Shown here piece by piece: positions 1-6,903 of a stretch of 7,309 nt of DNA. Under the pieces are notes generated by a model. That model made no database searches. It worked only from the letters and a program-made list of their open reading frames with translations, and was not told the origin of the DNA. Where the stretch lies: the NCBI GenBank assembly GCA_027593305.1, contig JAQCJA010000230.1:1-7309 (forward strand), written 5' to 3'. The DNA comes from a bacterium (lineage in GTDB: Bacteria > Latescibacterota > UBA2968 > UBA8231). Numbering within the stretch: the first letter of the stretch is position 1; each line of letters opens with the position of its first letter. The position numbers were made by a program, and so were the translations under genes.

Positions 1-156
1 ATCGGCCAGGGCGTATTCATCGAAGAGATGGGCGTGCAGCCGCTGGAAATCGATCACGGCCACATCATGGTGCCTGACCGGCCGGGATTGGGCGTCGAAC
101 TCGTGGAAGAGGTATTGAAGGCGCATCTGGCGCCGGGTGAACCCTACTGGGACTGA
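1..156 (+). CDS. Mandelate racemase/muconate lactonizing enzyme family protein, C-terminal end (partial)
   Basis: Only the last 51 codons and the TGA stop are inside the window; the gene begins upstream. The visible tail contains VPDRPGLGVEL (about residues 24-34 of the fragment) and ends in PGEPYWD. This is the typical C-terminal signature of acid-sugar dehydratases and racemases of the enolase superfamily, where the final strand and loop pack back on the N-terminal capping domain. The catalytic barrel is not visible, so substrate and reaction cannot be stated. The next gene on the same strand encodes a second member of the superfamily with a similar ending (NGPGLGI, then GRWD), so the two look like tandem, diverged paralogs in one transcription unit. 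The family call is firm; the specific function is unknown. Confidence 0.85.
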   Translation: MGQGVFIEEMGVQPLEIDHGHIMVPDRPGLGVELVEEVLKAHLAPGEPYWD

Positions 157-251
157 GGATGCCCCTGGGCCACACGAATCGAACCCATGATTGTGCTGAT
201 GGACTACCCGCCCGCGACATGCCGCCCCTCACCAGCCGGAGTTGGCTCCTG

Positions 252-1448
252 ATGGACAACGAAGAATTCAAGACACTCGCCGAAAGAGAGCGCAACCAGG
301 CGATCATCACCGATATCCAGGTCTACAAGCTCAAGAAGCACGCGATCCAATCTATTATCCGCGTCAAGACCAGCGCCGGCATTGAGGGCATCGGTGAGGC
401 AGGGCTGCCGGCCAGCGTGGTGCAGGGGTATCTGGATTTCATGCGCGACCGTCTGCTCGGCATGGACGCGCTGGAGATCGAGAAGTGTTACGCCTACATG
501 ACCCGCATGCAGGCCCAGTGGCATGCCCACTGGGTGCAGAACCCCACCATCAGCGGCATCGAGAATGCGCTGTATGACATTGCCGGGAAGGTCTTTGACC
601 GCTCCGTGTCGCAGCTGCTCACCGGCCGTTTCCGCGACGATATCGAGATGTACATCAACACCGCCGGGCCGGAGGACTGGTTTGACCCCATCAGTTGCCG
701 CGACTGGGCCGCTGAGATCAAGGCCAACCCCTATGGGTACAAGTTCGGTTTTGAACGGATGAATTTTCGCGGGGGCCGGATCGATCCCGACCGCCATCAG
801 GGTGGCTTCCTGGCGCCCATGCTCAAGCCCACCGAACTACACCTCATCCAGCAAGGCTACGAGAACTGCCGTGAGGCGCTGGGTTGGGACATCGACTTCA
901 TCGTGCACTGCCACAACGAGTGGGATCTGGCCAGTGCCGTGGGGATCACCGAAGCGGTGGCATCCTCCAAGCCGCTGTGGGTCGAAGACGGGCTGCCGGT
1001 GCTGTATTCCGACACCTGGAAGGCCTACCGACAGGCCGCCAGGGTGCGGGTCATGACGGGCGAAAAACTTGAGCACCCCGCAGAATTTTACCAGTTCATG
1101 GCCAACGGCGCCGTCGATGCCATACACCCGGACCTGGCCTTTATTGGCGGCTTCACCGGGGGACGCAAGATCGCCGACATGGCCGAAAAGTTCTACATCC
1201 CCCTGGTCACACATATGGCCGGCAGCTACGTGCACCTGATCGCCACGGCGCACTTCGGTGCCATGGTGCGCAACTTCGTCATGACCGAAAGCCACCAGCC
1301 CAAAACGCAGCAGTTGTGGGAGGAGATGTCGGAGGAAGGCGTAACGATCAAGGACGGCAGGCTCAAGGTGCCGAATGGACCCGGCCTCGGCATCACCCTC
1401 ATTCCCGAGGTCATGAACTCCCTCATTGACAACGGTCGCTGGGATTAG
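252..1448 (+). CDS. Enolase-superfamily (MR/MLE) acid-sugar dehydratase-like protein with His at metal-ligand position 1
   Basis: This 398-residue protein has a normal length for the family. An N-terminal capping domain (about 15-130, with the typical GIEGIGEAG strand) precedes a TIM barrel. The canonical metal-ligand positions fall at 219, 245 and 271, spaced 26 and 26 as in mandelate racemase (195, 221, 247). Position 219 is His (VHCHNEWD) instead of Asp; E245 (WVEDG) and E271 (TGEKL) are kept. D294 (HPDLAFIGG) and H321 (THMAGS) match the racemase Asp270-His297 dyad, again with exact spacing. H221 sits where galactonate and mannonate dehydratases have a catalytic His. K164 (YKFGF) may be the remnant of a KxK motif. 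The likely chemistry is proton abstraction next to a carboxylate and dehydration of a sugar acid; the substrate is unknown. The ATG at 252 was chosen because family similarity starts just after it and GGAG (238-241) lies 10 nt upstream. An in-frame ATG at 159 would add 31 unconvincing residues. Confidence 0.88.
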   Translation: MDNEEFKTLAERERNQAIITDIQVYKLKKHAIQSIIRVKTSAGIEGIGEAGLPASVVQGYLDFMRDRLLGMDALEIEKCYAYMTRMQAQWHAHWVQNPTISGIENALYDIAGKVFDRSVSQLLTGRFRDDIEMYINTAGPEDWFDPISCRDWAAEIKANPYGYKFGFERMNFRGGRIDPDRHQGGFLAPMLKPTELHLIQQGYENCREALGWDIDFIVHCHNEWDLASAVGITEAVASSKPLWVEDGLPVLYSDTWKAYRQAARVRVMTGEKLEHPAEFYQFMANGAVDAIHPDLAFIGGFTGGRKIADMAEKFYIPLVTHMAGSYVHLIATAHFGAMVRNFVMTESHQPKTQQLWEEMSEEGVTIKDGRLKVPNGPGLGITLIPEVMNSLIDNGRWD

Positions 1449-1536
1449 TCTCGCCGCAGCGGACGGAGCCTACGGCCAGCGCCCCAGGTCATGGACAACA
1501 CCGGTCTCGTGAGTGCAGCCCTGGCCTGAGCCAGAC
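1449..1536. other. Convergent intergenic gap with a weak hairpin
   Basis: This 88-base spacer separates the stop codons of two convergent genes, the MR/MLE gene and the SDR gene. The best structure is a short stem CTGGC-CTGA-GCCAG at 1521-1534, overlapped by an alternative CTGAG-CCAGA-CTCAG at 1526-1540. Neither is followed by a T-run on either strand, so neither is a convincing intrinsic terminator. No reading frame or RNA gene is apparent here. Confidence 0.35.
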
Positions 1537-2313
1537 TCAGACCATCGTCCAACCCCCATCAACAACCAGCGTGTGCCCCGTGATCATGCTCGCCGCGTCT
1601 GAGGCGAGAAAGATCACCGGCGCCGAGATCTCTTCCGGCTCTGCCAGGTCGCCGCGCAGCAGGTTCTTTGTCAGCACTGCGTCGGCAAAGGCCTTACTGT
1701 CCTTCATGGCAGCTTCAGCCATCGGCGACCGTGTCACCGTAGGTGCCACAGCATTGACGCGGATGCCGAACTCGGCCCACTCGGCTGCCATCGTCCGTGT
1801 CAGATTGTTGACGCCTCCCTTGGCCGCCGAGTACGGTCCCCGCTCCGGTGCACCGATGACGCCCGCCTGCGAAGAAATGTTGATGATACTCCCCCGCACG
1901 CCACGTGCGATCATCTGCCGCGCCATCGACTGACTGCAGAAGAAGACACTCTTCAGGTTGGCATCAACGATGAGGTCGTAGAGTTCCTCCTCGTAGTCAA
2001 CGATGCGGCCGAGCTTGTTGTACCCGGCGTTGTTGACAAGAACATCGACATCCCCGTAGTGACCTTCGACAGCGGCAAAGAAGGCGCGGATCGAGGCAAC
2101 ATCCGTGACGTCGAGTGGGTGAATAAAACACGCCCCACCGCAAGACTCGATCTCCTGCTGCAGAGTTTTCAGTTCCGTCAGCGTGCGGCTGCCGACGGCG
2201 ACACGCGCCCCTGAGTGGGCCGCATCAAGGGCAATCGTGCGGCCGATGCCGCGGCCGGCGCCGGTGACGATGACCGTTTTTCCGTCCAGTTCAAAACATT
2301 TCAGATGTGACAA
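1537..2313 (-). CDS. Classical short-chain dehydrogenase/reductase (SDR)
   Basis: This 258-residue protein has the usual length and full motif set of a classical SDR oxidoreductase. It shows the cofactor-binding TGAGRGIG at 17-24, D68 in the adenine pocket, NNAG at 94-97, N119, S148 (NISSQAG), and the catalytic YSAAK with Y161 and K165. The C-terminal HTLVVDGGW is also typical. Arg43 after the second strand (GSRT), rather than an Asp, favours NADP(H), though this is only a tendency. It probably oxidises or reduces a sugar or sugar-acid hydroxyl in the cytoplasm; the general FabG/gluconate-5-dehydrogenase-like look does not fix the substrate. The start is TTG at 2313, decided by a strong GGGAGGA six bases upstream. 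It is the last gene of the apparent transporter-isomerase-SDR operon, 36 bases after the isomerase stop. Confidence 0.92.
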   Translation of the reverse strand: MSHLKCFELDGKTVIVTGAGRGIGRTIALDAAHSGARVAVGSRTLTELKTLQQEIESCGGACFIHPLDVTDVASIRAFFAAVEGHYGDVDVLVNNAGYNKLGRIVDYEEELYDLIVDANLKSVFFCSQSMARQMIARGVRGSIINISSQAGVIGAPERGPYSAAKGGVNNLTRTMAAEWAEFGIRVNAVAPTVTRSPMAEAAMKDSKAFADAVLTKNLLRGDLAEPEEISAPVIFLASDAASMITGHTLVVDGGWTMV

Positions 2314-2319
2314 ACGAAT

Positions 2320-2326
2320 TCCTCCC
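2320..2326 (-). promoter_or_regulatory. Strong Shine-Dalgarno that fixes a TTG start
   Basis: On the minus strand this reads GGGAGGA, followed by a 6-nt spacer and TTG at 2313-2311. No ATG or GTG with comparable spacing lies nearby in this frame, and the SDR family's N-terminal strand begins about 10 residues later. The TTG start is therefore well supported. Confidence 0.75.
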
Positions 2327-2349
2327 GATGCGTCAGGTTCATTGCGTGC

Positions 2350-3114
2350 CTACTGCAGCCCCATGGCACGCAAGTTGTCCAGGCTCAGTTTGAGACTGTC
2401 GAAGGGGTCCCGCTGGCAACGGTCCTGCTCAACGAGGTAGTAGTCGATGTTGGCCGCCCGGCAGGCGGCCAGAATGGGCTCCCACTCCAGGTTGCCCTCG
2501 CCGACCTCGGCGAACAACTGTTCGCTGCCCTGCATCGCCAGATCCTTGAGATGGACGATGTGCATACGCTCCTGCAAACGCTGCAACCAGGTCACCGGGT
2601 TGGCGCCACCATGCTGAATCCAGTATGTGTCGACCTCGAAGGAAAACGTCGCCGGATCGCTGTCTTCGGTCAGGATCTGCATACCTGTCCGGTCGCCGAA
2701 GCGCTCCAGTTCAAAGCTGTGATTGTGGTAACTGAAGGTGAGACCCGCATCGATCAGCGGACGGGCCGCGACGGATGCATCGTGGGCGAAGCGAGCAAAC
2801 CCATCCGGGTTGCGATACTCGGCAGGCATGCCGCCGATGGCCACGTGACGACAGCCCCACAACTGATGCTCGTCTATGACGGCCTGCGGCTCGTCCCGTA
2901 TGCGATCAAAGCCAATGTGCGTGGCAACGATCTGCAGGCCTGCGACATCAGCGATCTTCTTCAGTTCTGCCGGTTCAATCGCCCCGAGAGCCGAGCACTG
3001 GACCGTTTCGTAACCCATCTCACGAACCCGTCCAAAGGTGGCACGCATGTCGTCAGGTGTCTTGAGGAAGTCTCTGAGCGTGTAGAGCTGGGCACCGATT
3101 ACGGAGGCAGTCAT
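2350..3114 (-). CDS. Sugar phosphate isomerase/epimerase family TIM barrel (xylose-isomerase-like)
   Basis: This 254-residue protein belongs to the xylose-isomerase-like/AP-endonuclease-2 TIM-barrel family, which holds ketose epimerases, inosose isomerases/dehydratases and many uncharacterised sugar enzymes. Visible family landmarks are AQLYTLR near the N-terminus, ATH at 64-66, YHNHSFE at 129-135, EVDTYWI at 160-166, HLKD at 188-191, EVGEGNLEW at 203-211 and YLVEQD at 226-231. E135, D162, H188 and E229 are the likely divalent-metal ligands, spaced much like those of tagatose 3-epimerase. No signal peptide is present, so it should be cytoplasmic. The ATG at 3114 is preceded by a weak purine-rich GAGAGAGAT. 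It lies between the transporter and SDR genes on the same strand. It probably isomerises or epimerises a free sugar or keto-sugar; "phosphate" in the family name is not evidence for a phosphorylated substrate. Confidence 0.88.
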   Translation of the reverse strand: MTASVIGAQLYTLRDFLKTPDDMRATFGRVREMGYETVQCSALGAIEPAELKKIADVAGLQIVATHIGFDRIRDEPQAVIDEHQLWGCRHVAIGGMPAEYRNPDGFARFAHDASVAARPLIDAGLTFSYHNHSFELERFGDRTGMQILTEDSDPATFSFEVDTYWIQHGGANPVTWLQRLQERMHIVHLKDLAMQGSEQLFAEVGEGNLEWEPILAACRAANIDYYLVEQDRCQRDPFDSLKLSLDNLRAMGLQ

Positions 3115-3115
3115 G

Positions 3116-3170
3116 GTCGATCTCTCTCGTCGATCGTGAGGTTGTAAGATCGTGTAAGGTTGTCAGATCG
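3116..3170. repeat. Short direct repeats in the transporter-isomerase spacer
   Basis: The 86-base gap between the transporter stop and the isomerase start holds two overlapping sets of repeats. AGGTTGTAAGATCG (3139-3152) recurs as AGGTTGTCAGATCG (3157-3170), 13 of 14 identical with an 18-base period. GTCGATC (3116-3122 and 3129-3135) flanks the pyrimidine tract that is the isomerase SD on the other strand. Four GATC sites fall at 3119, 3132, 3148 and 3166. The pattern could be a regulator's site for an internal promoter upstream of the isomerase gene, or a local duplication. Confidence 0.5.
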
Positions 3171-3200
3171 GCGATAGCGTAGCCATCGCTGCCAGCGGGG

Positions 3201-4457
3201 TCAACGTTGAGGACGCTGCGCCGGAGGCAGGAAGCCACGAAGCTTCCAGGTGACCAGGACAATACCCGCAGCAGCAGCCAGGGCCATGGTGCCAATCGCA
3301 AGCGGCGCCCCCCACAAAGCAGCCATGGCTCCCCCCTGCACGCGGCCGATGGGACCCGAACCAATTGCCAGTACAAGCGCACCCATCGCCCGCGACCGCA
3401 TCTCATCGCTGGATTCCACGAGAATGATCGAACTCTGCATGATGCTGAAACCAGCCTGGCCGACACCGGAGAGCACGAGAGCAGCCAGGGAGAACTCGAA
3501 ACTTGTCGACAGTGACAGGCAGATCAAACCGGCGCAGGCCACCAGCGATCCGCCGGCGAAGATCGCCTCGTTGCTGCGTCGGTCGCGGCTCCAGTTGACG
3601 AGCAGGAGCCCCATCATGGCGCCGACACCGTTGGCCGCCCCCAACAGGCCCAGGCCCATGGGTCCCTGACCCAGGACATCGCGGGCAATGACCGGGAGCA
3701 AGGCCTGGAAGGGAAAGGCCCAGGCGTTCATGATGACGGTAATGACGAGCGTGCCGAGAATCGCCGGTTGGTGCCGCACGAAAGCCAGGCCCTCGCGCAG
3801 TCGAACCACCGCGGCACCAACGCCCCGGGGTGGCGCCGGGGAGCGTGAGTCCGTCCGCAACCCCGAGAGCAGAATGACACCCCCGGCGCTCATGAGTATG
3901 AGCAAGACCAGCACGCCGCCCGTTCCCAACAGATCCATGCTCGCCCCCGCCAGCAAGGGCCCCGTACACCGAGTCAACCCCTGCAGCACGTTCTCCAGGA
4001 CCATGCCATCAACGACACGATCGCGCCCCACGAGATCCGGAACCAGGGCCCTGCGTGTGGGCCAATCCAGGGCCCATGCAGTGCCATTGACGAAAGCAAC
4101 CACCGTCAGATGCCAGTATTGCAGCCCCCCCACAAGGTGCAGCAGCAACAGGGCTGAGGCCCCCGCAAGATTGACACTCTGCAGGAAGAGAACCAGATGC
4201 CGGCGCAGGAATCTCTCCCCGAGGATCGGGCCGAAGAGCCCGACGATGGGCAAGGGTACCGCCCGGCAGAAAGCGACGACGGCAACCCACCACGCGGAGT
4301 CCGTCAGTTCCAGTGCGATCCAGCCAAGGGCGACCTGTTCGATCCACATCGCCTGCCACCACAATCCACCGGCCAGCCACAGCCGGGTGAAGTCCCGTTG
4401 GCGCAGCGGTGCGAACAATCCGCCCCGAGGCGCCTGTGCGGCGGCGGCTGTCGTCAT
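3201..4457 (-). CDS. Major facilitator superfamily transporter, MFS_3/EntS-like
   Basis: This 418-residue integral membrane protein has roughly 10-12 hydrophobic segments, starting at about residue 24 and ending with a helix near 386-403 and a short basic tail. It resembles the MFS_3 group (EntS-type exporters): an N-terminal LRQRDFTRLWLAG (18-30), VALGWIALELT (42-52), the basic loop GERFLRRH (80-87), DWPTRRALVPDLV (131-143) and RSRAMGALVLAIGSGPIG (354-371). A charged cytoplasmic loop near 200-220 separates the two six-helix halves. Characterised family members mostly export small molecules; here, next to sugar-acid enzymes, it may instead import or export a pathway compound. The ATG at 4457 fits the family N-terminus, although its SD is weak (GGA four bases upstream). 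A GTG at 4517 would add 20 residues overlapping the divergent gene and is less likely. It heads the minus-strand operon. Confidence 0.88.
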   Translation of the reverse strand: MTTAAAAQAPRGGLFAPLRQRDFTRLWLAGGLWWQAMWIEQVALGWIALELTDSAWWVAVVAFCRAVPLPIVGLFGPILGERFLRRHLVLFLQSVNLAGASALLLLHLVGGLQYWHLTVVAFVNGTAWALDWPTRRALVPDLVGRDRVVDGMVLENVLQGLTRCTGPLLAGASMDLLGTGGVLVLLILMSAGGVILLSGLRTDSRSPAPPRGVGAAVVRLREGLAFVRHQPAILGTLVITVIMNAWAFPFQALLPVIARDVLGQGPMGLGLLGAANGVGAMMGLLLVNWSRDRRSNEAIFAGGSLVACAGLICLSLSTSFEFSLAALVLSGVGQAGFSIMQSSIILVESSDEMRSRAMGALVLAIGSGPIGRVQGGAMAALWGAPLAIGTMALAAAAGIVLVTWKLRGFLPPAQRPQR

Positions 4458-4507
4458 ATATTCCGCAAAGTGATGACACGACACTTGATGATGGGAGATC
4501 GACGACG
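4458..4507. promoter_or_regulatory. Divergent intergenic region between transporter and ridA starts
   Basis: Only 50 bases separate the two divergent start codons, so any promoters must sit here or run into the opposite coding sequence. A small inverted repeat AAGTG-N9-CACTT (4468-4486) lies in the middle. GGGAGA at 4493-4498 is the ridA SD. No confident -35/-10 pair is visible for either direction. Confidence 0.35.
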
Positions 4508-4966
4508 ATGGGTGCACTCGAGAAGCTGACCGCTCTGGGTCTGGTCCTGCCGGAACCCCCGGCTCCCGCCGGGGCCTATACGCGTGCGGTGCGCACTGGC
4601 AGCCTGGTCTTTGTCGCCGGACAACTGCCCATGGCAGGCGGCGCCATGGCCCACACAGGGCCCGTGGGAGATGGCAGCAGAACGACAGAGGAGGGCTATG
4701 CCGCGGCTCGGTTGTGTGCCCTCAATGCGCTGGGGGTCCTGGCGGCAGAGGGCCATGACCTCAACGGCGTGCGAATCGTCAGAATGACGGGCTACGTCCA
4801 CAGTGCCCCGGGCTTTGCCGCGCAGGCGCAAGTGGTCAATGGTGCATCGGAACTGATGGCTGCTGTTCTTGGCGATGCCGGAATTCACGCCCGTGTCGCC
4901 ATCGGCGTTAATTCTCTGCCCCTCAACGCGACCGTCGAACTGGAAGTCATCGCCGAGGTCAGCTGA
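4508..4966 (+). CDS. RidA family (YjgF/YER057c/UK114) reactive-intermediate deaminase
   Basis: This 152-residue protein belongs to the longer branch of the RidA family, with the opening LGLVLPEPPAPAGAY and the conserved FVAGQLP (35-41). Also visible are AARLCALNALG (66-76), TGYVHSAPGF (93-102) and VNGASELM (110-117). RidA trimers hydrolyse enamine/imine intermediates released by PLP enzymes and so protect other enzymes. R129 (HARVAIG) aligns with E. coli RidA Arg105, which binds the substrate carboxylate. E144 lies 15 residues later, matching Glu120, so the active site looks intact. The ATG at 4508 has GGGAGA nine bases upstream; longer in-frame starts would run into the transporter's N-terminus on the other strand. 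It is transcribed away from the sugar locus and converges on ftsH, so a link to either is not proven. The family call is secure; the physiological substrate is not known. Confidence 0.92.
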   Translation: MGALEKLTALGLVLPEPPAPAGAYTRAVRTGSLVFVAGQLPMAGGAMAHTGPVGDGSRTTEEGYAAARLCALNALGVLAAEGHDLNGVRIVRMTGYVHSAPGFAAQAQVVNGASELMAAVLGDAGIHARVAIGVNSLPLNATVELEVIAEVS

Positions 4967-4984
4967 GTCGGAAGCCCGACTCAG
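4963..4984. terminator. Bidirectional hairpin shared by ridA and ftsH
   Basis: A perfect 9-bp inverted repeat (CTGAGTCGG, loop AAGC, CCGACTCAG) spans the 14-base gap between two convergent genes. The ridA stop TGA (4964-4966) is in the left arm and the ftsH stop (4981-4983, minus strand) is in the right arm. The stem is symmetrical and can terminate transcripts from both sides. The following T-tract is poor on both strands (GGTTGTTC on the plus side), so efficiency is uncertain. Confidence 0.65.
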
Positions 4985-6897
4985 GCGGGTTGTTCAGGGG
5001 TGCTGTCGGGCGGCACAACCACGGAACTGCCTGCACCTGACGCCGGCGAGCCGTTGCCATTGGCCGACTCGTGCCCCGGATCACCATCGGCAGGCGCCTT
5101 GCCGAGTATGCGCCGCAGCTCCTCACCTTCCATAACTTCCTTCTCGAAGAGAACGGCCACGACCTGTTCCAGCTCATCACGCTGGGATATCAGCAGCTCC
5201 ATTGCGCGCTTGTAGCCGTTGCTGATGATGGCCGCCACTTCCTCATCGATGCGGCGCGCCGTCTCCTCACTGTAGCCTCGCTCAGAGCCGCCCATGCCGA
5301 GGAACTGGTTCTGATTGCGATCCTCACGGTGTGCCACCAGCCCGAGAGTCTCGCTCATGCCATACTCCTTGACCATGCTCTCAGCCAGCTGCGTCGCCCG
5401 CATCAGATCGTTGGCGGCGCCGGTGGAATTCTCCTTGAAGACCAGATCCTCGGCAGCGCGCCCACCCAACAGGCCACAGACGCGGCCGAGCAACTCGGCT
5501 TTCGTCATCAGGTAGCGGTCTTCCAGGGGCGTGTTGAGCGTGTACCCGAGAGCCCCGACGCCGCGCGGAATGATGGAGATCTTCTGCACCGGATTTGTGT
5601 CATCCACCAGCTCACCAACGATGGCATGTCCCGCCTCGTGGTAGGCGACGATCCGCCGCTCCTTCTCGTTGAGCACCCGGCTCTTTCGTTCCAGACCGGC
5701 GACGGCCCGTTCGATGGCCTCGGACAACTCCTCCATGGTGATCGAATTCTTGTTGCGCCGCGCCGCCAGCAGAGCTGCCTCGTTGATCACGTTGGCAAGA
5801 TCTGCACCAGCAAAGCCGGGGGTGCGCACGGCGATGCGGTGCATGTCGACATCGGCGTCGAGCTTGACCCCTTTGGCATGGATGTGGAGAATGGCCTCTC
5901 GCCCCTTTACGTCCGGTCGATCCACGGTGACAGTGCGATCAAAGCGACCAGGGCGCAGCAGGGCCGGATCAAGAATCTCGGGCCGGTTCGTTGCCGCCAT
6001 GAGGATGATCCCGGCATTGGGAGCAAAGCCGTCAAGCTCCGTCAGCAGCTGATTCAGAGTCTGCTCACGTTCATCGTGACCACCAAAGGAACCAGCGCCA
6101 CGAGCTTTGCCGAGAGCATCGAGTTCGTCGATGAAGATAATGGCCGGAGCGTGCTTCTTGGCCTGTTCAAAGAGGTCTCGCACGCGCGCGGCACCAACTC
6201 CGACAAACATCTCGACGAAGTCGGAGCCACTGATCGAGAAGAACGGAACACTGGCCTCGCCGGCGACGGCCTTGGCCAGCAGGGTCTTGCCTGTACCGGG
6301 AGATCCGACCAGCAGCACTCCGCGCGGAATCTTGGCACCAAGCGCCTGGAAGCGCTCGGGTGTGCGCAGGAATTCGACGATCTCCTCCAACTCCTCCTTG
6401 GCTTCATCGATGCCGGCGACGTCATCAAACGTGATGCCCGTCCCCTTTTCCATGTAGACCTTGGCCTTGCTCTTGCCAATCGACATTAGGCCACCTGACC
6501 CACCTGACATTCGCTTGGCCATGAACATCCAGATGCCAACAAAGAACACGGCCGGAAGAATCCAGCCGAGCAATGACGTGAGCCATGTCGGTTCGCGCTT
6601 GCCGTTATACGAAGGGGCATGTTTCTGCAGCAATTCGACGAGTCCGGGATCGTCCATCTTGTTGACGCTGAACGTCCGCAGGCCACCCTCGCCCACACCT
6701 TCGGCATAGTACTTACCCGAAATGTCGTCAGATCCCACATAGGCTTCAGCCACACGGCCTTCCACCAACCACTGGCGGAAGTCGCTGTACTTCACCGAAT
6801 CCACTTGTCCTTCGAAGTAGCTCTGCATGACGAGCAGCAAGAGAATGGTCAAGATCGCATAGGCGATCGACAGCTGGGTCTTACGGTCCAGTCGCAT
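4981..6897 (-). CDS. ftsH: ATP-dependent zinc metalloprotease FtsH
   Basis: FtsH is a membrane-anchored AAA+ protease hexamer that degrades misassembled membrane proteins and regulatory proteins. This 638-residue copy has normal length and complete motifs. Membrane segments lie at about 10-26 and 105-127 around a periplasmic domain. Then come Walker A GSPGTGKT (198-205), the pore loop FVG (231-233), Walker B IIFIDELDAL (253-262), and the second region of homology TNRPEILDPALLRPGRFDR (303-321) with arginine fingers R315 and R318. The zinc site is HEAGH (420-424, catalytic E421) with D497 (AANDLMRAT) as third ligand. The last 40 or so residues are a Gly/Ser/Pro-rich, probably disordered tail. 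The ATG at 6897 was chosen because AGAAGG lies six bases upstream and the membrane helix starts soon after. The frame stays open to a GTG at 7011, but that extension is Arg/Pro-rich and unlike the family. A structured leader (6898-6979) may regulate translation. Confidence 0.97.
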   Translation of the reverse strand: MRLDRKTQLSIAYAILTILLLLVMQSYFEGQVDSVKYSDFRQWLVEGRVAEAYVGSDDISGKYYAEGVGEGGLRTFSVNKMDDPGLVELLQKHAPSYNGKREPTWLTSLLGWILPAVFFVGIWMFMAKRMSGGSGGLMSIGKSKAKVYMEKGTGITFDDVAGIDEAKEELEEIVEFLRTPERFQALGAKIPRGVLLVGSPGTGKTLLAKAVAGEASVPFFSISGSDFVEMFVGVGAARVRDLFEQAKKHAPAIIFIDELDALGKARGAGSFGGHDEREQTLNQLLTELDGFAPNAGIILMAATNRPEILDPALLRPGRFDRTVTVDRPDVKGREAILHIHAKGVKLDADVDMHRIAVRTPGFAGADLANVINEAALLAARRNKNSITMEELSEAIERAVAGLERKSRVLNEKERRIVAYHEAGHAIVGELVDDTNPVQKISIIPRGVGALGYTLNTPLEDRYLMTKAELLGRVCGLLGGRAAEDLVFKENSTGAANDLMRATQLAESMVKEYGMSETLGLVAHREDRNQNQFLGMGGSERGYSEETARRIDEEVAAIISNGYKRAMELLISQRDELEQVVAVLFEKEVMEGEELRRILGKAPADGDPGHESANGNGSPASGAGSSVVVPPDSTPEQPA

Positions 6898-6903
6898 TCG
6901 GGG

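Noticed and set aside
159..161. ATG two bases after the upstream stop as the start of the MR/MLE gene
   Set aside because: GAGG abuts the ATG with no spacer, and the 31 extra residues do not resemble the family N-terminus. ATG 252 with GGAG 10 bases upstream fits better, though coupling to the upstream gene is not excluded.
165..190. tRNA T-loop-like GGTTCGATTC on the minus strand
   Set aside because: The flanking bases cannot form the T stem, and no matching acceptor, D or anticodon arms are found.
204..1295. Two minus-strand frames (797-204 and 1295-837) opposite the MR/MLE gene
   Set aside because: Both are shadows of the well-supported MR/MLE frame; their translations are low-complexity and unlike known proteins.
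2551..3147. Plus-strand open frame (198 codons) opposite the isomerase-like gene
   Set aside because: It is antisense to a gene with clear family motifs, and no SD or recognisable domain supports it.
4434..4462. TATATT (4457-4462) as a -10 box for ridA
   Set aside because: No -35-like hexamer occurs 16-18 bases upstream, and the match lies at the transporter start codon.
3688..4473. Plus-strand frame of 261 codons opposite the transporter
   Set aside because: Its Arg/Ser/Thr/Pro-rich composition is typical of antisense translation of a GC-rich membrane-protein gene.
4458..4517. GTG at 4517 as the transporter start
   Set aside because: It would overlap the ridA start, adds 20 His/Ser-rich residues unlike the family, and has no good SD.
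5071..6489. Long plus-strand open frame (472 codons) opposite ftsH
   Set aside because: It lies wholly antisense to ftsH, whose motifs are complete. The translation has no family motifs, and long antisense frames are common in GC-rich genes.
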